Source of the DNA: Acidobacteriota bacterium
GTDB taxonomy: Bacteria > Acidobacteriota > Terriglobia > Acidiferrales > UBA7541
Direction of reading: 5' to 3'
Assembly: GCA_013289825.1 (NCBI GenBank)
Contig: JABCZF010000017.1
Coordinates: forward strand, 1 to 64,000
DNA length: 64,000 nt
Made by a program: the position numbers and the translations under genes. How positions within the stretch are numbered: the first letter of the stretch is position 1; each line of letters opens with the position of its first letter. Shown here in pieces: positions 7,236 through 16,796 of this stretch. Under the pieces are notes generated by a model. That model was not told where the DNA came from and did no database searches. It was given only the letters and a program-made list of their open reading frames with translations.

Positions 7236-7755
7236 GGCTTGAGGCCTCCGGTGGATGTAGATGATCGAAACGCGATTTAAGTTGACGAAAAGATTCTTTT
7301 CATCATCCAGCCAGTCCAGCCCTATCTGTCGGGTGGGTGCAAATAGTTCAGGGACATTTGATTAGCCTGCGGCCGCCCGATCCTTAGCGTCTTCAGGTTT
7401 TCGTCGTCGACGATTTTCGCCCTAGCTCGAACGGCCAGGTCCTGTACTGGAATGGGAGTGCAAACATCATCACCGCAGTAGGCTACCAACAGCCTCCGAG
7501 AGCAGGCTGTACAAAAAGGAACACTGCCTTGACCAACGAGGCGGAAGGCGACGCTTCAGTCCCCAAGGCACTTCATGGGCGGCAATCCTTTCTGCAGTCT
7601 CCGGCCGCACCTGGTGACGGCGGCTTAGCCGCAGTAGCCGACCCAGCATTTCGCAGCGACGCAGCGGCGCTCATTTCCATCAATCCACAGTCAAAATGCA
7701 GAGGTGGTATCCTCTCACTGTTCCTCTCCCCCGGAAAAATCCCAATAACGCGAGG
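7236..7755. other. 520-bp divergent intergenic region
   Basis: Separates the leftward DUF3300 gene from the rightward hydrolase and must hold both promoters. I see no strong consensus promoter, hairpin or small gene. A start for the hydrolase at 7696 would shorten this gap. Confidence 0.4.
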
Positions 7756-8532
7756 ATGCTCCACGTGTTAACACTGCCAAATGAAAACACCGCGAACACC
7801 CTGCAAGTGAATGGGGTTGAACTCTATTACGAGACGCAGGGCGCCGGAGAACCGCTCCTGCTCTTGCATGGCGGCAGCGGCTCGCACGAGGATTGGGTCT
7901 ACGCCGGGCGCGATGAGTTCTCGCGCGAATATACTCTCATCATGCCGGACGCTCGCGGTCACGGCCGCTCGACAAATCCCACCAAGGCTATCACCCACCG
8001 CCAATGCGCCCTCGACACGTTGGCCCTGCTCGACCATCTCGGGATTCGCAAATGCAAGGCCATCGGCCTGAGCATGGGCGGCAATATCCTTCTCCACATG
8101 GCTACGCTTCAGCCCGACCGCATCGAAGCTATGGTGGTCGTCAGCGCCACCATGTATTTTCCGGAACAAGCGCGCGCCATCATGCGCCAGGTTCCCATTG
8201 ACGACCAGCCGCCAAAGGAATGGGACACCATGCGCAAGCGTCACAAACACGGCGACGGGCAGATCATGGCCATTTGGGAATGGCTGCGCGGAATGGCCGA
8301 CAGCCACGATGACATGAATTTCACACCACCCGCCCTGTCCAGAATTACGGCCTCCACCTTAATCGTGTACGGCGATCGCGATTTCCTCTATCCCGTTGAA
8401 ATCGCGGTCGATATGTATCGCGCCATTCCCCAGTCCGCCCTTTGGGTTGTGCCCAAAGGCGGACACGGACCCGCCTTCCTCGACGCCGCACCCTTGTTCG
8501 TCAAAACTTCCCTCGCGTTTCTACGCAGCTAG
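7756..8532 (+). CDS. alpha/beta hydrolase
   Basis: Product of 258 aa with a full alpha/beta-hydrolase fold. The oxyanion-loop motif LLLHGGSGSHEDW is at 36-47, the nucleophile elbow GLSMGG has S106, the acid is probably D209 in YGDRDFLYP, and the base is H237 in KGGHGPAF. No signal peptide, so cytoplasmic. The family includes esterases, lactonases and C-C hydrolases; substrate cannot be told. The ATG at 7756 starts just before the conserved LQVNGVELYYETQG strand, but its binding site is poor; an ATG at 7696 in the same frame would add 20 residues. Confidence 0.85.
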   Translation: MLHVLTLPNENTANTLQVNGVELYYETQGAGEPLLLLHGGSGSHEDWVYAGRDEFSREYTLIMPDARGHGRSTNPTKAITHRQCALDTLALLDHLGIRKCKAIGLSMGGNILLHMATLQPDRIEAMVVVSATMYFPEQARAIMRQVPIDDQPPKEWDTMRKRHKHGDGQIMAIWEWLRGMADSHDDMNFTPPALSRITASTLIVYGDRDFLYPVEIAVDMYRAIPQSALWVVPKGGHGPAFLDAAPLFVKTSLAFLRS

Positions 8533-8592
8533 ATTCATCGGCAACCAGATCTACTCGGTCGAAGGAGCCGACGCCGTCATCCAGTCAGCCTG

Positions 8593-9084
8593 TTATGGGT
8601 CGATTACCGCCAGTTCCGCAATGTAATCTTTCGGCTCTGAGTCTTTTATGCTTATGCCCTTAGTCGCTCCGCCGAGGGTGACCGCGACTTTAATTTTCCC
8701 TTGGAAACTCTTGGGAGTAGTTTCGGCCTTGAATCTGACAACAGTCACGCCTCTTTCCAGTGACACGGTCCGGGTCGGCTTTTCGTATTTCAATTCATCG
8801 TTTGGAGGATCAGATGAATATGTCCCCACTTCGATTATGGCTTCTGGGTTCAGAGGGGCCTGTCCCCCGAGCAGGATCTGGGTGATTACGGTTGCCGTGT
8901 TGGGGTTTTGCGTCCTATTGATCGTGGATGGCTCGATTGTGACCGAAGTGACTTGAACGTAAGACTCGGAAACGGGCGTGGGTGCCTGAGGGTAGCTGGG
9001 TGCCGTTCGGGCGTCTCGCGTCAAAAGGAGACATCCCATCACGGTAACAATAAGCAAAGAAGGGCCAACGAATTTCTTCTCCAT
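8593..9084 (-). CDS. secreted hypothetical protein (163 aa)
   Basis: Signal peptide at residues 1-27 (hydrophobic LLIVTVMGCLLL), then a Pro/Thr/Ser-rich linker and a beta-rich domain with alternating hydrophobic strands (VTSVTIEPSTINR, RTVSLERGVTVVRFKAE, GKIKVAVTLGG), reminiscent of an Ig-like fold. The Cys in MGCLLLT is not in a convincing lipobox. AGGAAAG lies eight bases before the ATG. Convergent with the hydrolase gene. No family recognised. Confidence 0.65.
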   Translation of the reverse strand: MEKKFVGPSLLIVTVMGCLLLTRDARTAPSYPQAPTPVSESYVQVTSVTIEPSTINRTQNPNTATVITQILLGGQAPLNPEAIIEVGTYSSDPPNDELKYEKPTRTVSLERGVTVVRFKAETTPKSFQGKIKVAVTLGGATKGISIKDSEPKDYIAELAVIDP

Positions 9085-9264
9085 TTGTTGCTTCCTTTCC
9101 TCTGGCGGTCAACCGCCTGGATTATATTGCATCCCGCTCATCTTGACTCCAGCGAGTCAGCACCGACTCACACGCGATCCCTTAGCACAGAATCCTCGGC
9201 CGCCTTCCGCCGTGCTATCATCACTCACACTCCGTCACCCAGCCCTGCCGAATTGGAGACTGTC

Positions 9265-10959
9265 ATGAAACGCACCCTTCGCATCGTTGCTATCGTAGTC
9301 GTGGTTTTGATCGTTCTTGTGGTCATCGTTCCTTTTCTGATTCCCGTCGACAAGTTCCGCCCCAGCATCGAGGAAAAAGCATCGCAAGCGCTTGGTCGCA
9401 AGGTTGAGCTCGGCAACCTTAGTCTTTCTCTCATCAGCGGCTCGCTCTCCGCCGAAAGTATTTCTATTGGCGACGATCCCAAGTTCAGCTCATCACCGTT
9501 CCTCACCGCCAAATCCCTGAAAGTCGGCGTCGAGATCATGCCTCTCATCTTCAGCAAGACTCTCAACGTCACCGGCATCACCGTCGAGAGTCCCCAAGTC
9601 GTTCTTCTTCACAATCCCGCCGGCCAGTGGAACTATTCCACTCTCGGCGGCGCTGCTGCCAAGTCTCAACAAAGCCAGGCATCCACTTCACCCGCCGATC
9701 TTTCCGTCCAGAAATTTTCGCTCAAGGATGGCCGCATTGTCGTCGGTTCCACGGCCGGCCAAAAACGCAGCACCTACGATCACGTGAACGTCGTGGCCTC
9801 CAACTTTTCCATGACCTCCAAGTTTCCCGTCACTGTCACTGCCGACCTTCCTGCCGGCGGGAAATTCAAGCTCGACGGAACCGCCGGCGCCATCGACCAG
9901 ACGGACGCTTCCCTCACTCCCATCGATGCCAAGCTCGAAGTCACCGCTCTCGATCTCGCCTCTACCGGCTTTGTCGATTCGAGCGCCGGTCTCGGCGGCC
10001 TTCTCGATCTCAGCGCCAATCTCTCTTCGCAAAATGGCGAAGCAGAAACCAAGGGCAACGCGAAAATCTCCAAGGCTCTTTTCATTGCCGGTGGCTCCTC
10101 GGCTGGCGTTCCTGTCACCGTAGATTTCAATACCAAATACAATCTCCGCAAGAGCACCGGTGTGCTCGATCCCTCGACGCTCAAGATAGGCAGTGCCGCC
10201 GCGCATCTCAACGGCACGTATGAAACCGCCGGGGAAGCCACGGTCGTAAACATCAAACTCGACGCCAAGGATATGCCCGCGAAAGATCTCGAAGCTTTTC
10301 TCCCTGCGCTCGGCATCATTCTTCCAAAAGGAACTTCACTTCAGGCGGGCACGCTCAATGCGGATCTGAATCTCACTGGCCCTCTGAGCAAGCTAGTTAC
10401 GACCGGCGACGTCGGTCTCTTCAACGGAAAGCTCGCGGGCTTCGATCTCGGCTCGAGGATGAGCTCGATCGCCTCGCTCGCGGGTATCAAGAGCGGCAAG
10501 GATCTGGACATTCAAAAACTCACTACCAATCTCCGCATGGCTCCCGATGGTCTGAAGGCAGAAAATTTCGTCGCCGTTCTTCCTTCGGTCGGCAATCTTT
10601 CCGGGGCAGGCACAGTCGACTCCAAGAACAATCTTGATTTCAAAATGGCCGCCATGCTCACGAGCACTCTCGGCGACGTGGGAAGCCCTGTTTCTGACGT
10701 TAGTGGACTTCTTGGCAAAGCGACGGGGGGAGGAGGCGGCTGTAAGACCGGGACAACGGTTCCCTTCCTGATTCACGGCACAACCACGGACCCGAAATTC
10801 ATCCCGGATGTCGGCGGACTAGCCGCCGGCATGCTCAAATCGCAGCTAGGCTGTGCCGCTGGTCTCGGCTCTGGCGCCGGAAAAGACGTCGGCAAAGCTC
10901 CAGCCGATGCCATCAACAGCCTCGGCGGCCTCTTCAAAAAGAAAAAACCACCACAGTAG
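9265..10959 (+). CDS. AsmA family protein
   Basis: Product of 564 aa. A single N-terminal membrane anchor (about residues 5-29, a run of Val/Ile) is followed by the AsmA N-terminal pattern [20 protein letters not shown] and strands with [16 protein letters not shown]. The middle is long, beta-repeat-like and Asp/Lys-rich; an AsmA-type C-terminal segment with [20 protein letters not shown] lies at about 405-425. A Gly-rich stretch and a Lys-rich end close it. AsmA/TamB-like proteins bridge the periplasm and are linked to phospholipid transport. The ATG at 9265 has GGAG six bases upstream and starts the anchor; the frame is open further upstream without support. Confidence 0.85.
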   Translation: MKRTLRIVAIVVVVLIVLVVIVPFLIPVDKFRPSIEEKASQALGRKVELGNLSLSLISGSLSAESISIGDDPKFSSSPFLTAKSLKVGVEIMPLIFSKTLNVTGITVESPQVVLLHNPAGQWNYSTLGGAAAKSQQSQASTSPADLSVQKFSLKDGRIVVGSTAGQKRSTYDHVNVVASNFSMTSKFPVTVTADLPAGGKFKLDGTAGAIDQTDASLTPIDAKLEVTALDLASTGFVDSSAGLGGLLDLSANLSSQNGEAETKGNAKISKALFIAGGSSAGVPVTVDFNTKYNLRKSTGVLDPSTLKIGSAAAHLNGTYETAGEATVVNIKLDAKDMPAKDLEAFLPALGIILPKGTSLQAGTLNADLNLTGPLSKLVTTGDVGLFNGKLAGFDLGSRMSSIASLAGIKSGKDLDIQKLTTNLRMAPDGLKAENFVAVLPSVGNLSGAGTVDSKNNLDFKMAAMLTSTLGDVGSPVSDVSGLLGKATGGGGGCKTGTTVPFLIHGTTTDPKFIPDVGGLAAGMLKSQLGCAAGLGSGAGKDVGKAPADAINSLGGLFKKKKPPQ

Positions 10960-10991
10960 GTGGCCGCGGTGGCCCGAGTGTTCGTTTGGAA

Positions 10992-11201
10992 TTCATAGCG
11001 CAGCGCCTCTATGGGGTCGACGCGCATCGCCCGCCGCGCGGGAATCCAGCACGCCGCGAGAGCCACGAGGGTCATCAAAATAGCGACGGCCGCAAATGTC
11101 AGAGGGTCAGATGCGCTAACGCCGAAGAGCAAGCTGGCGATAAGCCGAGCCGCAGCCAGCGCCCCGCCAATTCCCATGGCCACTCCTGTGCGAACAATTT
11201 C
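10992..11201 (-). pseudogene. C-terminal remnant of an ADOP permease
   Basis: About 70 codons match the last two transmembrane segments and the family C-terminus of the neighbouring permeases: [31 protein letters not shown] and EALRYE. An in-frame stop lies directly upstream at 11202-11204 and no start or N-terminal part exists. The usual stop after RYE is lost, so the frame reads on into the 3' end of the AsmA gene. It sits 27 bases beyond the last intact permease of the first operon, which suggests a fifth paralogue deleted by recombination between repeats. Confidence 0.85.
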
Positions 11202-11228
11202 TCACCTTAGGAGGCCATCGTCCAGAAC

Positions 11229-13901
11229 TCACTCGTACCGGAGTGCCTCCATCGGATCAACGCGCATCGCTCGCCGCGTTGGAATGTAGCTGGCAAGAAG
11301 CGCCACAGCTGCTAATAGGATTGTGACCACGGCGTAAGTGAGCGGGTCGGTTCGAGCAAGACCGAGCAACAATTTGGCCATCGCACGGGCAAGTAAGATC
11401 GCGAGGACAATACCGACGAACAGACCGGCGAGGACCGGTCTCAAGCTTTGTCCGGAAATCAACTTGAGGATGTCGCTTCGCCCGGCGCCGATGGCCATGC
11501 GAATCCCGACCTCATGGGTCCGCAGGCAGACTAGGAAAGAAACCACACCATATACACCCACTAGGGCAAGTGCGAGTCCCACGATTCCCAGCACGCCTGC
11601 CAGAGAGGCCGCCAGACGAAAGACAAATGTTCCGCCGAGCCCGTCGACAACTTGGCGCATGGTGCGCGAATCAATAACGGGCATGTGGGGATCGATGGCG
11701 CGGAGTTGTTCGTTCACAGTATTACCGAGGGACTCCACAGGCAGGGAGGACCGCACCTGAAGCGAACGGAAAGAGGTGAAGTTCTGGGAGAGTGGCAGAT
11801 AGAAGTAGGGTTGCGGATCCGGGCTGAGAAAGAAATACTGACCATCTCGAGCGACGCCCACGACCGAGATATAGGGGCCGGTAGAACTCGTGAAACTGAA
11901 GCGCTGGCCAAGGGGGTTTTCGCCGGGCCACAGTGTGTTGGCCAGAGTCTGATTGACAATTGCCACGGGCGGCGCGGTGTCGCTGTCTGCGTCGGCAAAG
12001 AGACGGCCTTGTAAAAGAGGGATACGCATAGTTTCGAAGTAAGAAGGGTCGACGAGGTTGAAAGCAGTGTCCCGAGGCTGCTGGGGGCGGGGAAGAGGAT
12101 GGCCTTGGACATAAAGATGAGCAGTATGGCCGGGAAACATCAGTGGGACCGCGAAACCCAGGCTGGCTGACTCAATTCCGGGAAGGGAGCGGACGCGGTT
12201 CTGAAGCTCCCGATAGAAGAGGTTCGTGCGATTTTCGTCGTAACCGATTTGGTGAGGATCGAGCATTACATTGAGGACCCCATCGGGTTCAAAGCCGAGA
12301 TTCATATGCTCGGCATAGCGTAGGCTGCCGAGGAGAAGGCTGGCAATGATCAGCAACACGAGCGAACCGGCAACTTGCAATACGACGAAAACGCCGCGGG
12401 CTCCCTGGCGACCTGCGAGAAGAGAATCCTTTGGTGAGGAAGCACGGAGAGCGGCGCTGGGGTCGGTACGGCCGGAGGCCATAGCAGGCCAGAGGCCCAC
12501 GAAAACTGCCGTGAGAAATACTGCCGTCAACGTGCAGAGGAACACTCTCCAGTCAAAACGCGAATCCAGCCTATAGGCAAAATTCGCCGTCGATGTGACG
12601 GAACGAAGCAGAGAGCCACTCACGCGGAGGGCGCAGATGCCCATGAGCATTCCCGCGGCCCCGCCGAGAAAAGCGAGCAGCAGACTTTCACTTAGCACCT
12701 GGCGGATGAGGCGCGATGGACTTCCGCCCAAGGCAATTCTAATTGCCATTTCACGCTGGCGCGAGGCCCCACGCACGAGAAGGAGATTCGCCACATTCAG
12801 GCAGGCAATCACGAGCACAAGAGCTGGCAGCCCGAGAAACAATCCGACGATGGAAGGCACGAAGCTAGCAACGAAGGGCGCGGGGCGAGCGAATTTCTCC
12901 CGAATCACTCGAACGCGGAGTCCATTGGCGCTATCAGGATATTGTACGGCGAGGCGAGCGGTAACCAGGTCTATGAGACTTTGAGCTTTTGCGACACTGA
13001 CTCCGGGCCGAAACCTCCCAAGCAAGGTGAGTTCACGCTCGCGACGGTCCGTCCAAAAGGTATTGGAAGCGCCGGTCTTCAGCGCGCCCAGCGGCAAATA
13101 GCCATCGAGATCGAAAGCAAAGAGCGTGCCATGAAAGTCCTTGGGCGTGACGCCTACGACGGTTGCGGGTCGGCCATTAACGAGAACTTGCTTACCCACA
13201 CAACCTTGATCGCCGGCGAAATTCTTTTGCCAATATGAGTACCCGAGGACGACCATGAGGGGATCGCCTGGTTTATCGCCTTCGCCCGAGATTAGCAGTC
13301 GGCCGATGAACGGATGAATACGAAGAGCGGAAAAATAATTGTCCGTTACGGCGGCGTAAGCAAATTCATTGGCTTTGTCTTTGACGCTAAGCCCCCCTAT
13401 GCCGAGCTCATAGGCAAAGAGCTCCGAAAAAGAATTTGCTTGCTTCTGGAAATCGAGAAAATCGGGATAGGAAAAATTGGAAGCAGTGGCGTCGTTTTTT
13501 TGCTGCGCGGCCAGAATCATTATTTGCTCAGGGTCTGGCACCGGCAACGGGCGAAGCAGCCAGCCGTTTAATACGCTGAAGATGGCCGTGTTGACACCGA
13601 TGCCGAGGGCCAGCGTTAGGACGACAACGCAAGTGAAGCCAGGACTCTTGCGCAATATTCTAGCGGCGAAGCGAAGGTCCGCGAAAAAGCTCTCGATGGA
13701 AGGCCAGCGCCAGGCTTCGCGGCTGTCGCGTTCAACGAGCGTGACGTTGCCAAACTCGCGGCGGGCGGCGGCCGTGGCTTCTCTTCTGGGGATCCCGTTG
13801 GCGACGAGTTCCTCGATTTTTTCTTCGAGGTGTTCGCGGATCTCGTCGGAGAGGTCGTTGTAGAGGCGGCGCCGCAAGAACAATTGTTTCAGCCGGTTCA
13901 T
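11229..13901 (-). CDS. ADOP-family ABC permease, operon A gene 4
   Basis: Product of 890 aa. Residues 1-70 form the cytoplasmic prefix domain (YNDLSDEIREHLEEKIEELV, REFGNVTLVERDS). TM1 is at about 88-112, a periplasmic MacB-PCD domain runs to about 345, three FtsX helices to about 475, and the same unit repeats to the end, closing with [15 protein letters not shown]. No ATP-binding domain. Its body is closest, by eye, to the gene at 25440-28124 of operon B (shared PEQI, FSYP, LNLGF/DLGF, VVGVARDG segments), while its prefix is of the operon A type. Role in export or mechanotransmission is inferred from MacB; substrate unknown. Confidence 0.95.
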   Translation of the reverse strand: MNRLKQLFLRRRLYNDLSDEIREHLEEKIEELVANGIPRREATAAARREFGNVTLVERDSREAWRWPSIESFFADLRFAARILRKSPGFTCVVVLTLALGIGVNTAIFSVLNGWLLRPLPVPDPEQIMILAAQQKNDATASNFSYPDFLDFQKQANSFSELFAYELGIGGLSVKDKANEFAYAAVTDNYFSALRIHPFIGRLLISGEGDKPGDPLMVVLGYSYWQKNFAGDQGCVGKQVLVNGRPATVVGVTPKDFHGTLFAFDLDGYLPLGALKTGASNTFWTDRRERELTLLGRFRPGVSVAKAQSLIDLVTARLAVQYPDSANGLRVRVIREKFARPAPFVASFVPSIVGLFLGLPALVLVIACLNVANLLLVRGASRQREMAIRIALGGSPSRLIRQVLSESLLLAFLGGAAGMLMGICALRVSGSLLRSVTSTANFAYRLDSRFDWRVFLCTLTAVFLTAVFVGLWPAMASGRTDPSAALRASSPKDSLLAGRQGARGVFVVLQVAGSLVLLIIASLLLGSLRYAEHMNLGFEPDGVLNVMLDPHQIGYDENRTNLFYRELQNRVRSLPGIESASLGFAVPLMFPGHTAHLYVQGHPLPRPQQPRDTAFNLVDPSYFETMRIPLLQGRLFADADSDTAPPVAIVNQTLANTLWPGENPLGQRFSFTSSTGPYISVVGVARDGQYFFLSPDPQPYFYLPLSQNFTSFRSLQVRSSLPVESLGNTVNEQLRAIDPHMPVIDSRTMRQVVDGLGGTFVFRLAASLAGVLGIVGLALALVGVYGVVSFLVCLRTHEVGIRMAIGAGRSDILKLISGQSLRPVLAGLFVGIVLAILLARAMAKLLLGLARTDPLTYAVVTILLAAVALLASYIPTRRAMRVDPMEALRYE

Positions 13902-13955
13902 GATTTGACCTGCATTAAGGGGCGGGCCATGCGTTCGAGCATTCGGTCATACCTT

Positions 13956-16742
13956 TCATTCGTAGCGCAACGCCACCATCGGATCGACCTCTGTCGCGCG
14001 GCGCGCGGGGAGCCAGGTAGCAAGCAACGCGATGGCGATCAGCAAGAGAGAGACGCCGGCGAATGAGACGGGGTCCAGGGGACTGAGTCCGAAGAGCGTG
14101 GCCGAAAGCGCGCGCGAGATGCCAGCCGAAACGACAATCCCGATCACAACGCCAGAGAGAATGGGCCGGAAACCTTCGCTCATTACGAGGCGCAATACTT
14201 GGACAGTTTGCGCGCCGAGAGCCATGCGGACGCCGATTTCCCGAGTTCGCTGAGCCACGCTGTAGCTGACCATACCGTAGACGCCGAGGCACGCCAGCAG
14301 CAGGCCTAGCGCGCCGACAATACTCGCAAGAACACCGCCGATGCGGGATACCACGAAGTAGGGATCCATGGAAACCATCGTGTGTAACGGGGCAGCCAGG
14401 ACCGGAAGATTGGCGTCCACGCTGCGAAACTCACGCCCGATCGCCGGAAGCAGTGCCGTTGGATTTCCATCCGCGCGCACCAGCAGAGTGCTGGTCCATT
14501 GGCGAGATTGGGAGAGCGGAAGGTAGAGATACGATTCATCGAGCTTGCGCAGATCCATGCTACGAACATCCCGCGCGATGCCGATCACCTCGCTGCTCGC
14601 TACGAATGGATCGCTCTCGCCGGGGAAGGACGTGCCTCCTTTTTCCGAGCCGATGCTAAGGAGTTTGCCGATCGGATCTTCGCCGGGCCAGAAACGACGA
14701 GCCGTAGCCTCGCTGATCACGACGAGAGGCGCCTGTCCATCGGCCTCGCGAGGCGTGAAGGTGCGGCCGCGAACGATGGGAATGCCGAGAGTGTCAAAAT
14801 AATTTGGCGTGACGTAACTATAGCCGGCGGTGGGTGTTTCACTGACTCCAGTAGTGGGAGGGAGAGACGTTGGGCCCGCGCGCGCAACAGGCACCCAGCG
14901 AATGCCGCCGCCGATAGGGCCGCGAGAAGCCTGCGAGACCGAGCGCACGCCGGGAAGGGTGGCGATACGTTGGATGAGGTCGCGATTGAGCTGGAGCAAC
15001 CGCGACTGCGAGTAGTGCAAGTTCTTTGGATTGTACATCTCGAGCAAGGCCACACTCTGCGCATCGTAACCCGGGTCGATCTTCAGAGCGCGTTCCGAGC
15101 CGCGGAGCAGCAGAGCGGAAGTAATCAGCAGGACCAGGCAAGCTGCTATCTGTCCGGCGATGAGTAGGCCGCGTAGTCGCGAGCGGCTTAGATGGTGTCC
15201 GAAGGCACTGCCCGCTTCTTTGAGAGCAGAGTTAACGTCGGCCTTGGAGGCCTCGAAAGCGGGAGCAAGGCCAAAGGCAATTCCAGCCGCGCAGGAAACA
15301 AACAGGGTAAAGGCGAAAATGCGAATGTCGGGAGTGACCTCGAGGGCGATGGTGCCCCCGAACGACGGGAGAGCCGCAGCAATCTCGATGACCAAAAGAT
15401 GGAGCGCCCAGCCTGCCAGAGGCAGTGCAAGGGCTCCGGCGAGAATTCCGAGAAGGATGCTTTCGGTCAGCAACTGGCGAAGTAATCGCGGTCTACCCGC
15501 TCCGAGCGCCAGCCGAACGGCAATTTCTTTGCGGCGTACGACAGCGCGCGCAAGCAACAGGCTTGCGACGTTGGCGCAAGCGATGATGAGCAGCAAAGCG
15601 ACAGCCGACAGGGCGGCGATGACCACGGGCCACGCATCAGAATCAAGCGCGGCGAGGTTGTTGCGACCGGACACAACGCTCACAGTCATGTTGCGTTCAG
15701 CTTCGGGGTACCGAGTGCTCAATTGTCCCGCGAGAACGCCGAATTCCGCCTGCGCATCCGACAGCGTAGCTCCTGGTTTCAAACGTCCTATGGGAAAGCC
15801 GGCAATCACGAGGCGGTTTTCTAAGTCTTCGCGGGTCGCTGCGCCCAACACAATTTCTGCCGGGATGGGTACCCAAAGATCGGGAACAAAGGAAGCCGTA
15901 GCAAGGTAATCGACGGGTGTAACACCGATGACCGTAAAGGGGACGCCATTGAGATGCAGGACCGAACCTACGATTTTGGGGTCGGAGTGAAATTGACGCT
16001 GCCAGACATTTCCGCTCATCAAGGCAACCAGCGGGGAGTTAAGTCGGTCGTCTTCAGGCAAGAGGATCCGGCCCAAAACAGGAGTTGCGCCCAGCATTGA
16101 GAAGTAGTTGCCGGAAACAAAAAAGCACATGATGGGCCGAGCGCTGCCCTGAAGCAATTGTGGGAGTTGGAAGCCGACGGCTCCGGCGATGCGGGGCGCG
16201 GCTTCCAGACTCGTCGCAGATAGGTCAGAAGAAGTCACAGCCATGCCCGTGGCAAACAGGGAGAGATCAGAGAAGGATCTGCTGTTGTCGCGATAATAGA
16301 CGTAATCGGGATAAGAAAACCTTCCACGAGGTTCGCCGGGAGTCGTGCGAAAGACGGATGCCAGACTGTCAGGGTCCTTCACCGGGCGAGGTCGCAAGAA
16401 AAGAGCGTCGAAGGCCGTGAACACGGTGGTGTTCACGGCGATGCCAAGGGCGAGGGTTAGGACCGCTACCGAAGTGAATCCGGGATTCTTGCGCAAGACG
16501 CGGACACCGTAACGAATATCCGAGAAAAGGCCCTCAAGGGAGGGCCAGCGCCAGACGGCGTGGCTGTCCTCTTCGATCAGCGTGATGTTGCCGAACTCTC
16601 GAAGAGCGGCATGTCCTGCTTCTTTCCTCGACATGCCGCTCGCGACGAGTTCTTCGATCTTCTCTTCGAGGTGTTGGTGCATCTCGTCCGAGAGGTCGTT
16701 GTAGAGGCGGCGACGCGAGAGAAGTTGTTGTAGCCAGATCAT
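13956..16742 (-). CDS. ADOP-family ABC permease, operon A gene 3
   Basis: Product of 928 aa, the longest of the set. The operon A prefix (YNDLSDEMHQHLEEKIEEL, REFGNITLIEEDSHAVWRWPS) occupies residues 1-70. TM1 follows at [18 protein letters not shown]. The first periplasmic domain has an extra stretch around AAPRIAGAVGFQLPQ that its siblings lack, and the second carries a Thr/Pro-rich insertion (TSLPPTTGVSETPTAG). FtsX motifs REIGVRMALGA and the end RRATEVDPMVALRYE are intact. GGAG lies six bases before the ATG. The 54-base gaps on both sides imply co-transcription. Confidence 0.95.
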   Translation of the reverse strand: MIWLQQLLSRRRLYNDLSDEMHQHLEEKIEELVASGMSRKEAGHAALREFGNITLIEEDSHAVWRWPSLEGLFSDIRYGVRVLRKNPGFTSVAVLTLALGIAVNTTVFTAFDALFLRPRPVKDPDSLASVFRTTPGEPRGRFSYPDYVYYRDNSRSFSDLSLFATGMAVTSSDLSATSLEAAPRIAGAVGFQLPQLLQGSARPIMCFFVSGNYFSMLGATPVLGRILLPEDDRLNSPLVALMSGNVWQRQFHSDPKIVGSVLHLNGVPFTVIGVTPVDYLATASFVPDLWVPIPAEIVLGAATREDLENRLVIAGFPIGRLKPGATLSDAQAEFGVLAGQLSTRYPEAERNMTVSVVSGRNNLAALDSDAWPVVIAALSAVALLLIIACANVASLLLARAVVRRKEIAVRLALGAGRPRLLRQLLTESILLGILAGALALPLAGWALHLLVIEIAAALPSFGGTIALEVTPDIRIFAFTLFVSCAAGIAFGLAPAFEASKADVNSALKEAGSAFGHHLSRSRLRGLLIAGQIAACLVLLITSALLLRGSERALKIDPGYDAQSVALLEMYNPKNLHYSQSRLLQLNRDLIQRIATLPGVRSVSQASRGPIGGGIRWVPVARAGPTSLPPTTGVSETPTAGYSYVTPNYFDTLGIPIVRGRTFTPREADGQAPLVVISEATARRFWPGEDPIGKLLSIGSEKGGTSFPGESDPFVASSEVIGIARDVRSMDLRKLDESYLYLPLSQSRQWTSTLLVRADGNPTALLPAIGREFRSVDANLPVLAAPLHTMVSMDPYFVVSRIGGVLASIVGALGLLLACLGVYGMVSYSVAQRTREIGVRMALGAQTVQVLRLVMSEGFRPILSGVVIGIVVSAGISRALSATLFGLSPLDPVSFAGVSLLLIAIALLATWLPARRATEVDPMVALRYE

Positions 16743-16796
16743 GATTCACTCCGCGTTAAAACTGGTGCAGGACCTCGAGACATGCAGGTAGAGATG

